Positions 27,694 through 36,750 of a stretch of DNA of 64,000 nucleotides are shown here, in pieces (the first letter of the stretch is position 1; every line of letters begins with the position of its first letter). A program made the position numbers and the translations under genes. Source of the DNA: Hydrogenovibrio sp965140365 (GTDB lineage Bacteria > Pseudomonadota > Gammaproteobacteria > Thiomicrospirales > Thiomicrospiraceae); NCBI GenBank assembly GCA_965140365.1, contig OZ223196.1; one strand, 5' to 3'. The notes beneath the pieces were generated by a model, which saw nothing but the letters and a program-made list of their open reading frames with translations, made no database searches and had not been told where the DNA came from.

Positions 27694-27723
27694 AAAAAAA
27701 CGACCAGGCCTGGTCGTTTTTTT
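27694..27723. terminator. CCAGGCCTGG palindrome between modA and modB
   Basis: A perfect 30-bp palindrome: seven A, CGACCAGG, its complement, seven T, centred at 27708/27709. It would act as an intrinsic terminator in either direction and lies inside the modABC cluster, so it may reduce modBC expression relative to modA. Confidence 0.85.
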
Positions 27724-27751
27724 CAGATAAAGGCTATTAGGCTATTGTAAC

Positions 27752-28513
27752 TTAGCTCACGTTATAGCCATACCGTTTGATGATCTCGATGGCTTTTGGC
27801 GTTTTGATAAATTCCATAAACGCTTTGGCGGCCGCATTCTTCTCACCTCGCTTCGTCAATAAAGCGCCTTGGTTAATTGGCTTATAATCGGATTGTGGCA
27901 CCACCCAATATTGACCCTTTTTGTACACTGGACTTTGCGGGTCCACCACTTGCGACATGGCAATGAAACCGATTTCAGCATTGCCGGTGACGACATACTG
28001 GAATGCATGCGCGATGCTTTCACCGTTCACAATCTTCGACTTCACGTCCTGATACAACCCTTCTTTTTTCAAGAAAGCGACCGCACGTTCGCCATAAGGA
28101 GCGGTTTTCGGGTTCGCCACCGCCAAGTGATTGTATTTTTTGGCTTTCAATACCTCAATCGGGCTATTTTTCACCGGCAGTTTCGCACTGTACAGTACGA
28201 TTTGACCTTGTGCATAAACAAAATAACTGTTGGCGATGCCAATCCCGTCGTCAATGGTTTTTTTCGGGCGACGTTCATCCGCACCGAAGAAGGCATCGAA
28301 AGGCGCGCCGTTTTTAATTTGGGCATAGAGTTTACCGGTCGGGCCGAAAGAGAATTTCACCTGATGACCGGTTTCCTTTTCAAACACCTTGCCGATCTCT
28401 TCGATGGTTTTGGTGAAATTGGCCGCCACCGCAATCTTAGCCGTTTCCGCATACGCCATAGAGGCACTCAAAACACCCACAGCCAAGGCCAGGGTACGAA
28501 TCACATTTTTCAT
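27752..28513 (-). CDS. modA: Molybdate-binding periplasmic protein
   Basis: A 253-residue solute-binding protein with a signal peptide (cleavage after AMAYA near residue 22). Mature start ETAKIAVAANFTKTIEEIGK is typical of ModA, with GPTGKLYAQIKNGAPFDAFF contributing to the oxyanion site and GESIAHAFQYVVTGNAEIGF near the end. It delivers molybdate or tungstate to ModB. First gene after modE on the strand, separated from it by a terminator and an 87-bp promoter region. Confidence 0.95.
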   Translation of the reverse strand: MKNVIRTLALAVGVLSASMAYAETAKIAVAANFTKTIEEIGKVFEKETGHQVKFSFGPTGKLYAQIKNGAPFDAFFGADERRPKKTIDDGIGIANSYFVYAQGQIVLYSAKLPVKNSPIEVLKAKKYNHLAVANPKTAPYGERAVAFLKKEGLYQDVKSKIVNGESIAHAFQYVVTGNAEIGFIAMSQVVDPQSPVYKKGQYWVVPQSDYKPINQGALLTKRGEKNAAAKAFMEFIKTPKAIEIIKRYGYNVS

Positions 28514-28522
28514 ACAGTCACT

Positions 28523-28569
28523 CCGTTATGATCGTTAATCAATATTACAGTTAGTACATATTACGTTTT
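28523..28569 (-). promoter_or_regulatory. Candidate ModE operator region upstream of modA
   Basis: The gap between modE and modA contains CGTTAAT... and ...ATATTACG half-sites plus related CGTTATGAT and GTAATAT motifs. These resemble the CGTTATAT-type half-sites of E. coli ModE operators but do not form a clean consensus palindrome. Assignment is tentative and leans on gene context. Confidence 0.35.
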
Positions 28570-28586
28570 ATACATACCGATAAATC

Positions 28587-28608
28587 AAAAAAAACCGACC
28601 TCAGTCGG
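28587..28608 (-). terminator. Intrinsic terminator of modE
   Basis: On the minus strand CCGAC pairs with GTCGG across a TGAG loop (28595-28608) and is followed by eight T (28587-28594). The stem overlaps the modE stop codon. Confidence 0.82.
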
Positions 28609-29413
28609 AAACCGCCAATAAGACATGGCTGGCTTTGACCAAGGCGCAACATCTTGCTCCCACGGCCAGCCCCAAATTTTCGACACTCTGGTTTGTCACG
28701 ATGGCCGAAATCATTTGCTCCCCTTCCAGTTGAATGGAAACGTCACTGTTCACGGCGCCTTCATCCAGTTTGGTGACCACACCGCAAAACTGATTCCGCG
28801 CGCTGGTTTTTACCGCGCCATTCAGGTCTTCGGTCAAAATCACCCAACTGGCTTTAATTAAGGCATAGGCATCCGAACCGACCTCCAGCCCCAACCGTTC
28901 CAGACTGTCCAACGTAATCTGCGCAATCACTTCGTTACCTTGCCCCACCGACAGAGTCACCTCACAATTCACCGCCCCTTTTTCAATTTCGGTCACGGTT
29001 CCGTGGAATAAATTTCGTGCACTGGTCTTCATGGAAATCTTCCTCATTAGTTCTAGTTGACTGAGCATGGTCGGCGACATCGCCTCCAGCTCCCGCATCC
29101 AATGTTGCATCTGCTCATTGAATAATCGATAGGCCGCCAGTAACGCTTCGCCGGCTTGGGTCAACACCATTCCGCCGCCCCCGGCACCGCCTTTTTGAGT
29201 GTGCACCAACGGCTCTTCGGCCAACTGATTCATGGCTTCGATGGCCTGCCAGGCACCTTTGTAACTCATCCCACAGGCTTTTGCCGCCGCCGACAAAGAA
29301 CCCAGCGACTCAATTTTGTTCAACAACTCCAAACGGCGCTGCCCGGATCGGGACTGCTTACTGCCCATCAAAAAAGATTGCACAAGCTGTTCGGGAAGAT
29401 TGGATGTGTTCAA
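28601..29413 (-). CDS. modE: Molybdate-responsive transcription regulator
   Basis: A 270-residue ModE. The N-terminal winged helix-turn-helix (about 20-110) includes SLSAAAKACGMSYKGAWQAI and a glycine-rich wing (GGAGGGGMVLTQAGEALL). Two tandem Mop/TOBE domains follow, each beginning KTSARN (about residues 129 and 200), which bind molybdate. Full length for the family. Bound to molybdate it normally represses modABC, which lies directly downstream after its own terminator. Confidence 0.96.
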   Translation of the reverse strand: MNTSNLPEQLVQSFLMGSKQSRSGQRRLELLNKIESLGSLSAAAKACGMSYKGAWQAIEAMNQLAEEPLVHTQKGGAGGGGMVLTQAGEALLAAYRLFNEQMQHWMRELEAMSPTMLSQLELMRKISMKTSARNLFHGTVTEIEKGAVNCEVTLSVGQGNEVIAQITLDSLERLGLEVGSDAYALIKASWVILTEDLNGAVKTSARNQFCGVVTKLDEGAVNSDVSIQLEGEQMISAIVTNQSVENLGLAVGARCCALVKASHVLLAVSD

Positions 29414-29612
29414 AATATCGTGCCCTTCTTTATAACTTTAAGTACATAACGAGGCATTATAATCCAGCCCTTCACCAACCGCAACGCTCAAAGCCTTAAA
29501 TTATCGAATCAAACAATAACCGTTCGGCATTTCAAGGGTACAACCGTCTCCTGTCATCGTGTTAAGATAGCCCCAGAACCCACACAACATAGCTCTATCT
29601 TACTCAAGGAAG

Positions 29613-30608
29613 ATGATGGATAGCCTTTCCCCGAAACATTCACAAGCCAACTTAAAATGGACGAAAATGACGTCGACGCTTCGACAGTATCTCGGCATAC
29701 GTGACGTCTCCAGCAGCCATTCCGAAAAACTCATCTCAGGGCTTGGCGGGTTTCTCGCCATTCTCGCGATTCTCTTTATCAGCCACCATTTCCTGACGTT
29801 ACACGACTCTTATGCCGTTGTTGCCTCCATGGGGGCTTCCGCTGTCTTGCTGTTCGCGGTCCCCCATGGGCCGCTATCTCAGCCCTGGCCCGTCATTGGC
29901 GGCAACCTGATTTCGGCGTTTATCGGCGTCAGTTGCGCCCTGCTGATCGAGCCCCCCATACTCGCCGCCAGCCTTGCCGTTGGAGGAGCCATCACCGCCA
30001 TGTATTATCTAAAATGCATCCACCCACCGGGCGGCGCCACGGCCTTGACCGCTGTTGTCGGTGGCGAAAGTATTCAGGCATTGGGGTATGATTTTTTATG
30101 GACGCCGGTATTGGCTAATGTGCTTTCCATTCTGACCATTGCCCTCCTCTTTAACGCTTTCTTTTATTGGCGCCGTTATCCGGCTTACCTGCACCAACAG
30201 CAAAACGTTCCCTCTCCTTCAAAAGAAGAGAGCTTTTCGCATGCAGATTTTTTAAATGCCCTGAAAGAAATCGATTCATTTGTGGATATCAATGAATACG
30301 ACTTACACCGTATTTTGGAGCTGGTCGGCACACCGAACACACACCTGACGCCATCGGAAATTCGACTGGGCGGCGTTTACAGTAACGGATTAATTGGACG
30401 GGATTGGTCAATGCGTCAAGTGGTGGATGAATCCGAAAGCGATGACCCTGACAAAGACTTTGTCATTTTCAAACAAATTGCCGGGCAGGAACGAAAAACC
30501 AGTGATTGCGTCACGCGCCAGGAATTTGCACGCTGGGCCAAATACGAAATGGTGAAGGAAAACGGTCTTTGGCACCGAAAAACCGAACCCGACAAACGGC
30601 ACGACTAA
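29613..30608 (+). CDS. HPP-family integral membrane protein
   Basis: A 331-residue protein with four to five N-terminal membrane helices carrying the HPP signature (CIHPPGGATALTAVVGG, about residues 135-151), then a cytoplasmic C-terminal region of about 140 residues (SHADFLNALKEIDSFVDINE). Members of the family have been linked to nitrite transport in cyanobacteria and chloroplasts; the role here is unknown. The start could be either of two adjacent ATG codons. Transcription is convergent with coaD across a shared bidirectional terminator. Confidence 0.85.
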   Translation: MMDSLSPKHSQANLKWTKMTSTLRQYLGIRDVSSSHSEKLISGLGGFLAILAILFISHHFLTLHDSYAVVASMGASAVLLFAVPHGPLSQPWPVIGGNLISAFIGVSCALLIEPPILAASLAVGGAITAMYYLKCIHPPGGATALTAVVGGESIQALGYDFLWTPVLANVLSILTIALLFNAFFYWRRYPAYLHQQQNVPSPSKEESFSHADFLNALKEIDSFVDINEYDLHRILELVGTPNTHLTPSEIRLGGVYSNGLIGRDWSMRQVVDESESDDPDKDFVIFKQIAGQERKTSDCVTRQEFARWAKYEMVKENGLWHRKTEPDKRHD

Positions 30609-30650
30609 CCCAACACTCAGGCCGGAAAGAAAGTCATCTATTGCATTTAT

Positions 30651-30678
30651 TGAATACCGCCAGGCCTGGCGGTATTCA
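30651..30678. terminator. Bidirectional CCAGGCCTGG terminator between HPP gene and coaD
   Basis: A perfect 28-bp palindrome centred at 30664/30665 with the CCAGGCCTGG core (30660-30669), placed between two convergent genes. Confidence 0.85.
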
Positions 30679-30683
30679 AAACA

Positions 30684-31163
30684 TCATTGCCCGGCTTCGT
30701 CAAGCGCCTGCGCAACGACCGGATGCACGAACTCCGACACATCCCCACCCAGGGCGGAAATCTCACGGACTAAGCTGGACGAAATAAACGCATACTGCTC
30801 CGCCGGCGTCATAAACATGGTTTCCACTTCCGGTGCCAGTTTACGATTCATCGAGGCCAGCTGGAACTCATACTCAAAATCGGACACAGCGCGCAAACCA
30901 CGCAACAAGACATTGCCGTCAATTTCACGCACAAAGTCCACCAATAGGCCGCTGAAACCGATGATCTCGACATTATCCATGCCGGAGGTCACTTCTTTGG
31001 CCAAAGCCACACGCTGTTCCAGCGAAAACAGTGACGTTTTATTGCGATTGTCGGCCACAGCAATGACCAGGCGGTCGTAAAATCGCGCGGCCCGCTCAAT
31101 CAAATCGAAATGTCCGCAGGTAATCGGATCGAAAGTACCAGGGTAAACCGCTGTGATCGACAT
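30684..31163 (-). CDS. coaD: Phosphopantetheine adenylyltransferase
   Basis: A 159-residue nucleotidyltransferase that makes dephospho-CoA from 4'-phosphopantetheine and ATP. It begins MSITAVYPGTFDPITCGHFD, with the TxGH nucleotide motif, and has the ISSSLVREI motif near the C-terminus. The start is the ATG at 31163; an upstream in-frame ATG at 31241 would add 26 non-conserved residues. The PAS-GGDEF-EAL gene lies upstream on the same strand. Confidence 0.97.
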   Translation of the reverse strand: MSITAVYPGTFDPITCGHFDLIERAARFYDRLVIAVADNRNKTSLFSLEQRVALAKEVTSGMDNVEIIGFSGLLVDFVREIDGNVLLRGLRAVSDFEYEFQLASMNRKLAPEVETMFMTPAEQYAFISSSLVREISALGGDVSEFVHPVVAQALDEAGQ

Positions 31164-31241
31164 AGTTTCACTCTTTTGGGAATAATGAATGACGCCTATT
31201 CTACTTGAGATGCGTTTTGGGTTCCATGCCCAATCCGCCAA

Positions 31242-34200
31242 TTATGGCTGTTGGCATTCCGGAGACGCCTCCCATTCCGATGCCCATTCCGGCAAGGCTT
31301 CCGCAGACATCGGTTTGGCAATGGCAAAACCTTGGACCAATTCACACCCCATTTCCAATAACGCCTCGAAATGCGCTTCGGTTTCCACGCCCTCGGCAAT
31401 CACCTCTCTCCCAAAGGCCTGCGCTAACTTAAGGATTCCGTCCACGATGGCGCGGTCATCCGGGTCTTCCAACATATCACGAATAAAGGTTTGATCAATT
31501 TTAATCATTTGCGCCGGTAAATGACGCAGATAGGTCAGGGAGGAATACCCGGTTCCGAAATCATCCAATGCAAAGTTCACACCCAACTCGCGGCACTCGC
31601 GAATCAACAAACTGACATTCACGACGTCTTCCAAAGCACTGGTTTCCAGAATTTCAATTTCCAGCGAAAAGGCCGGTAATGCGGGGTATTGCGAAACATA
31701 GTCGCGCAAGGTTTCCATAAAGTCGCGGTGCTGAATGAAGTAAGCGCCGATATTAACGCTCACATTAAAGCTGAGCCCCTGCTCATGCCAGTCATTCAGT
31801 TGCTTCAAGGCCTTTTTTAACACCCATTTATCCAGTTCGATGCTCAAAGGCAACCCCTCAATATTCGGTAAAAAATCCTCCGGCATTAAAAGCCCGTGAT
31901 CCGGGTGTTGCCAGCGAACTAAAGCCTCGGCACCAATAACATGGCCTTTCTTGATATTCACTTTTGGCTGGTAATCCAGCACCAGCTGGTTTTCGGTAAT
32001 GGCTTTAGCGATTTCCTGCTGAATACGGCTTTGCGATTTGACCATGGAGTCATGGCTGACATCAAAATAATGATAACGATTTTTACCTTCCTGCTTGGCT
32101 TGATACATGGCCTGGTCGGCGTGCCGCATCAACTGATCCGGATCACCCTGGTCTTCTGGATAAAAGGTCACGCCAATACTGGCGGACACCGTTAAAGTAT
32201 GCCCCTGAACATGCACCGGGTCGGAAGCGGCTTTCAAGAGACGTTGCAAAACATCTTCACAATCGTTGAGCGATTCCAGATTGGTCAGTACCGCGACAAA
32301 TTCATCCCCCCCGATGCGCGATAACGTATCTTCTTCTCTCAGAGCCGCTCGCATCCGTTTGGAGACTTCCACCAGCAAATCATCCCCGGCATCGTGTCCA
32401 AAAGAATCGTTAATGGCTTTGAATTGATCCAAATCGATAAACAACACGGCCAAATATCCACCGCGCCGTTTAATGATAAACATGGCCTGATTCAAACGAT
32501 CGGCTAATAAGGTTCGATTTGGCAGTTGCGTTAAGACGTCATAGTGAGCGATGTGCTCCAACTGTTGCTGCTGTTCTTTCAATGACGTGATGTCGGTAAA
32601 GAGGCCCACATAATTTTGGATAGCGCCTTTCGCATCCTGAATGGCACTAATGGTAATGATTTGAGCATAAATGGAACCGTCTTTGTGACGGTTCCACATT
32701 TCACCGGTCCAATGCCCCTTCTCAAACAGGGTTTTCCACATGGTATTGTAAAACTCTGGCGGCTGACGACCGGAACTGAGAATGTTCGGGTTTTGGCCGA
32801 TGACCTCATCGCGCTCATAGCCAGTAATCAAGGTAAAACCTCGGTTGACATCAATAATACGGCCGTTTTTATCGGTGATGGTAATCCCTTCCCTGGCATG
32901 AGTGAACACACTGGCCGCTAAGTTCAGACGCGCTTCGGCAGCGCGCATATCGGAAATATCCACATAACTGACCACCAAACCATATTGAGGGTGATCCAGT
33001 GGTGTGGCATTCACATTCAGCCAAGTACTGCCTTTCGGATGCCGTACTTCCATCACCTGGTTCTTGATGGCTGTGTGATCCCGTAAAGCACGGACACTGG
33101 CATACTCTTCCGGCGGCATAAGCGTACCATCGTCCCGGTAAATTTGCCAACGTTCATCGTCGTAATGTCGTTCCGTATGCTCCTCATACGTCAGTCCCAG
33201 TAACTTTTCAGAAGCCGAATTACACTCTAAAATTCGCCCTGTCCGATCCGTCAACGTAATGCCAATTGGCAGAATTTCAAAAATGGTTCTCAGACGTTCT
33301 TCATTCTGCGCAATCAAATCTTCTGCGACTTTACGATCGGAGATATCCATATGCATACCGACCATTCGAGTCGGGGATCCGTTGTCGTCACGAGCCACCA
33401 CTTGCCCGCGCGATTCTATCCAAGCCCAGCCGCCGTCGTGGGTACTCAGGCGGTATTCCACACTGTAAAAATCTTTGTCTTTCAAGTGCGCTTGTAAGCG
33501 CTCAACGGCATGACAGTCATCCGGATGCAACATCTGCCGCCACGTTTCAAAACTGAGTTGAAAAGCATCCTTTTTGAAACCAAGCATTGCATAAGCACGT
33601 GCATCCCAAATCATGACGTCATTGACGATGTCCCAATCCCATTGACCGATGTGACTGGCTTCTAAAATCAAATTAAGACGTTGATCTTTTTCCCTCAGTT
33701 GATACTCTTGACGTTTGCGCTGGGAAATATCACGGATTAAAACCACAAACTCAGGAACCTCAACCGCATCCTGTGAGTTTTTTCGAGAGACGGATAATTC
33801 GTAATAACGACGCCCGTCTTCAAAATCCAACGCATACTGCAACCCAAACGAATTGCCTGACTTATTCGCATTATGCAAGGCGGTCATAATCACAATCGCC
33901 GGCTTTTCAGGCAGCACATCATTGATTTTCTTATTTAAAAAAGCCTCCGGCGACATATATAAATGATCAGACTCCGCTGAATGGTAACTGTAAATAATGC
34001 CATTCAAATCGACTTCGAATAATAAATCCGGTAAGGCATCCAGTGTCGCCTTCAACTCATTTCGAGCATTTTCCAGCGCCGCTTGCGAACGTTTCAGCTC
34101 GGAGACATCCTGCGCCAACCCCAGATACCCCACGACCTCACCGGCTTTGTTCAAAATATTCGACGCATACAAACTAACCGTCAGACGGGAACCATCCTTG

Positions 34201-35108
34201 CGAATATAAGTCCACTCACTTTGACGGTGACGACTCCCCTCCAGCTGCTCGACAAATACCGAAAAGCCGTCCATTGAATGCCCATACTGCTTGGACAGAT
34301 AGGCTTGTTGTGCTTTAATTTCTGCTTTGTCATGAAACTTGACGGGGGTGGTTTTTCCGACAACCTCATCGGCTCGGTATCCCAACAATTGTTCGGCGCC
34401 ATGGTTAAAGGCGGTAATCACCCCCCGGGTATCGGTAGCAATAATGCCCACCCCTGTGGCGGAATTCATGATATTGGTTAACATGCTGGCCACATTGTTC
34501 AAGGATTTTTGCAATTTTTGACGACGGTGCATTAACCCTAGCAATAACAGAATCAACACCGATTGAATCAAAATGCCCGCCACCAGAATCCAGGTCTGAC
34601 GCTCATAAGCGGCTTCCAGTTCCCGTCGTTGCTCATCGACCATTTTTTCAAGCTGAGTCTGGTAATGCCAAAAATCTTCGTTCTTTTCGCGCAAAGGGGT
34701 CATATCATGAATGGTGGACAACAGTAACATTCGCCCTTTGAACTCATAGGATTCGGAATGTACTTCAACCGTACGAATCTTGCCATTCGCGAGTTTGTGT
34801 CGGAAAATAAAAGAATTACGACCTTCCGATTTGGCCAAGCGGCGTTCTTCCGCTACCTGTTCCGGGGTCAATTGATTGATTTGTTGAATGGTCATCCGCT
34901 GAAGTTGCGGAATGGAATAGCCATAAAACTTGGCCGCGGCGGTATTGGCTTCCACAATTTTCCCGCTACCAGGCTCTATCAACATCATGACAGAACTGCT
35001 GGCATTAAAAAACTGTTGGAATGTAGGGTGGGCACTCACCGTCAGCGAAAGCAAGGTCATCCCTATCGCGAACAATGACAAAGCATAACGTTTGAACGAC
35101 ACCTGCAT
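31242..35108 (-). CDS. Multi-PAS GGDEF-EAL protein
   Basis: A 1288-residue membrane-anchored c-di-GMP enzyme. Order: signal/first membrane helix (about 10-27), a PAS in residues 30-140, a coiled segment, a second membrane helix (about 165-190), then about five PAS/PAC units (200-850), GGDEF and EAL. The cyclase motif is GGDEF (about 935) with the inhibitory site REED five residues before it; the phosphodiesterase has EALVRW (about 1060) and DDFGTGYSSL. Both halves keep their key residues, so the net activity cannot be predicted. The many PAS units suggest redox or oxygen sensing, but no cofactor can be assigned. Confidence 0.93.
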   Translation of the reverse strand: MQVSFKRYALSLFAIGMTLLSLTVSAHPTFQQFFNASSSVMMLIEPGSGKIVEANTAAAKFYGYSIPQLQRMTIQQINQLTPEQVAEERRLAKSEGRNSFIFRHKLANGKIRTVEVHSESYEFKGRMLLLSTIHDMTPLREKNEDFWHYQTQLEKMVDEQRRELEAAYERQTWILVAGILIQSVLILLLLGLMHRRQKLQKSLNNVASMLTNIMNSATGVGIIATDTRGVITAFNHGAEQLLGYRADEVVGKTTPVKFHDKAEIKAQQAYLSKQYGHSMDGFSVFVEQLEGSRHRQSEWTYIRKDGSRLTVSLYASNILNKAGEVVGYLGLAQDVSELKRSQAALENARNELKATLDALPDLLFEVDLNGIIYSYHSAESDHLYMSPEAFLNKKINDVLPEKPAIVIMTALHNANKSGNSFGLQYALDFEDGRRYYELSVSRKNSQDAVEVPEFVVLIRDISQRKRQEYQLREKDQRLNLILEASHIGQWDWDIVNDVMIWDARAYAMLGFKKDAFQLSFETWRQMLHPDDCHAVERLQAHLKDKDFYSVEYRLSTHDGGWAWIESRGQVVARDDNGSPTRMVGMHMDISDRKVAEDLIAQNEERLRTIFEILPIGITLTDRTGRILECNSASEKLLGLTYEEHTERHYDDERWQIYRDDGTLMPPEEYASVRALRDHTAIKNQVMEVRHPKGSTWLNVNATPLDHPQYGLVVSYVDISDMRAAEARLNLAASVFTHAREGITITDKNGRIIDVNRGFTLITGYERDEVIGQNPNILSSGRQPPEFYNTMWKTLFEKGHWTGEMWNRHKDGSIYAQIITISAIQDAKGAIQNYVGLFTDITSLKEQQQQLEHIAHYDVLTQLPNRTLLADRLNQAMFIIKRRGGYLAVLFIDLDQFKAINDSFGHDAGDDLLVEVSKRMRAALREEDTLSRIGGDEFVAVLTNLESLNDCEDVLQRLLKAASDPVHVQGHTLTVSASIGVTFYPEDQGDPDQLMRHADQAMYQAKQEGKNRYHYFDVSHDSMVKSQSRIQQEIAKAITENQLVLDYQPKVNIKKGHVIGAEALVRWQHPDHGLLMPEDFLPNIEGLPLSIELDKWVLKKALKQLNDWHEQGLSFNVSVNIGAYFIQHRDFMETLRDYVSQYPALPAFSLEIEILETSALEDVVNVSLLIRECRELGVNFALDDFGTGYSSLTYLRHLPAQMIKIDQTFIRDMLEDPDDRAIVDGILKLAQAFGREVIAEGVETEAHFEALLEMGCELVQGFAIAKPMSAEALPEWASEWEASPECQQP

Positions 35109-35234
35109 TCAATTGAGCCCTCTTGAATCCATGCCTATGGGTTGAATCACCGTCCATAGCGAGTTACAGACTAGGGTGGTAACCCCTTATGGTTTCATTC
35201 TAACCCAGGCCCCAAAGCTTATCTAAACATTTCT

Positions 35235-35861
35235 TTAATATGCGGATACACAAAATAAACCGTACCGGACTTCAGAAGTGGTCTTCTCGCGATAACACTC
35301 CCACCCTTCCGGCAGGTTCGGCCAGTCCAAGGTTTTCTCCTGCTCCAAATACAACCAGGCCTGGTGATTTTTCAGATAATGCCCCGTAAACAAACGGTCC
35401 ACAGCGGCTTGCATCAAACCTTGATGAAACGGAGGATCCAAAAACACCACATCAAACGGTTGTGCGGCAGGCTGCGCCAGCCAAACCAGGCTGTCCGTTT
35501 GAATCACCTCGGCGTTATCGGCTTTCAAGGTGGCCACATTTTGTTTGAGCTGATGTGCATTGGGTTCAGACAACTCCAAAAACGTCACCGCCCCCGCCCC
35601 ACGAGACAGGGCTTCAAACCCAAGTCCACCGGAGCCGGCAAACACATCCAAGCATCGCGCACCGGCCATTTCAAACTGCAACCAATTAAACAGGGTTTCT
35701 CGAACTCGGTCGGATGTCGGGCGCAGACCCTGTGCATTCAAAACCGGTAATTTTCGCCCCCGCCAATCTCCACCAATAATACGGACAACACCCGGTTGAG
35801 CGGGTGGCTTTTGAGTAGGCGGCCCTGCATGACGGGCACGTTTATGTATTCGTTTTTTCAT
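35235..35861 (-). CDS. rsmD: 16S rRNA (guanine966-N2)-methyltransferase
   Basis: A 208-residue SAM-dependent methyltransferase acting on G966 of 16S rRNA. Motif I is DVFAGSGGLGFEALSRGA, the catalytic motif is FLDPPF, and the N-terminal VRIIGGDWRGRKLPV followed by LRPTSDRVRETLFNWL is diagnostic of RsmD. The basic N-terminal extension (MKKRIHKRARHAG) may contact RNA. A CCAGGCCTGG copy lies near the 3' end. Confidence 0.95.
   Translation of the reverse strand: MKKRIHKRARHAGPPTQKPPAQPGVVRIIGGDWRGRKLPVLNAQGLRPTSDRVRETLFNWLQFEMAGARCLDVFAGSGGLGFEALSRGAGAVTFLELSEPNAHQLKQNVATLKADNAEVIQTDSLVWLAQPAAQPFDVVFLDPPFHQGLMQAAVDRLFTGHYLKNHQAWLYLEQEKTLDWPNLPEGWECYREKTTSEVRYGLFCVSAY
35355..35364. repeat. CCAGGCCTGG palindrome, in rsmD
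   Basis: Exact copy, extended to 12 bp by A/T; encodes Gln-Ala-Trp. Confidence 0.8.
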
Positions 35862-36077
35862 ACGCTCATTGACGCTTTCATGGTTCAGGTTTCAAAACGT
35901 GCATGATAGCGAAGTCTGCTAAGGCTGTCATCAAAACCGACCGTTTCCAACTCAGACATGCGATTTGACATAACCTGATGGCAAACGTTAAGGTGTTGAT
36001 TCAAAATAAAAATAATCTTAACCCTCTCTACAAGGCGTAGAATCTTTTATCCAAGCCACCACGCAAAGGAGGCGACA

Positions 36078-36224
36078 ATGACAACTAGAAAAATTCGTCA
36101 CATTACACAAACCTTGTCACACGCACTGAACCACGCCCATGCGCGTAAAAGCCTGAAACGGTTTGCGACGGTTCCACGCACATCTTTTCACGTCCCAAAA
36201 ACTGATCGTTCAAACGAGTTCTAG
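36078..36224 (+). CDS. Small basic protein of unknown function
   Basis: A 48-codon reading frame preceded by AAAGGAGG six bases before the ATG, the best ribosome site in this region. The product begins MTTRKIRHITQTLSHALNHA and ends KTDRSNEF; it is rich in Arg, Lys and His, with no signal or membrane helix. I do not recognise a family. The next open frame (membrane protein) starts within about 20-110 bp downstream on the same strand, so the two may be co-transcribed. Real expression is supported only by the ribosome site. Confidence 0.5.
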   Translation: MTTRKIRHITQTLSHALNHAHARKSLKRFATVPRTSFHVPKTDRSNEF

Positions 36225-36241
36225 GCTATTTCTGACTCAAT

Positions 36242-36739
36242 ATTCAAGTTAAGGATGATCAAACGCGGCCAAGGAGAAAGTTTTTTGAAGGGGTCATTAT
36301 TGTCAGCTATTCCGCTGCGGCATTAGTGTTGTTTGGCATGGCATTTACCACCATCGGATGGTCGGTTTACGAAGTGTTGTCCGAGCTGGGCAACGACAAC
36401 CTGCTGGACGGTGAATTTGTGTCGATGATGTTACAGGCGGTCGGCGCCACGGTGATTTCAGTCGCGATTATCGACGTCGCCAAATACATGATTGAGGAAG
36501 AAGTCTTCCGTAATAAAGAATTGCGTTCGCCGGTGGAAGCGCGTCAAACCATCACAAAAGTGATTGTCATTCTGTCCATTGCCGTGGGCATCGAAGGCTT
36601 GGTGTTCATTTTCAAAGCCGGCATTCAAGACATCACGCTACTGGTGTATCCGACAAGCCTCATTATTGCAGCGGTGGTGTTGATTGTCGGACTCGGGGTG
36701 TATCAAAAATTAAGCGCGACGGTGGAAAAGAAAACCTAA
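36242..36739 (+). CDS. Small membrane protein with unresolved start
   Basis: The clear part (GTG at 36326 onward, 137 residues) has three or four hydrophobic helices and the conserved-looking segment YMIEEEVFRNKELRSPVEAR. The same frame continues upstream with good protein character (RRKFFEGVIIVSYSAAALVL), back to a stop at 36233, but it contains no ATG, GTG or TTG there; only ATT at 36242 is available. A good ATG at 36255 is in another frame and would join this one if the T run at 36281-36286 had one base more. Either an unusual start, a frameshift or a sequence error is possible. It resembles small proteins labelled as glycosylation-pathway membrane proteins; function unknown. Confidence 0.6.
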   Translation: MQVKDDQTRPRRKFFEGVIIVSYSAAALVLFGMAFTTIGWSVYEVLSELGNDNLLDGEFVSMMLQAVGATVISVAIIDVAKYMIEEEVFRNKELRSPVEARQTITKVIVILSIAVGIEGLVFIFKAGIQDITLLVYPTSLIIAAVVLIVGLGVYQKLSATVEKKT

Positions 36740-36750
36740 TTCAAATCGAA

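Noticed and set aside
36255..36326. The ATG at 36255 as the start of a separate short ORF
   Set aside because: Its frame ends after 23 codons at 36324-36326 and only makes sense if joined to the next frame by a frameshift.
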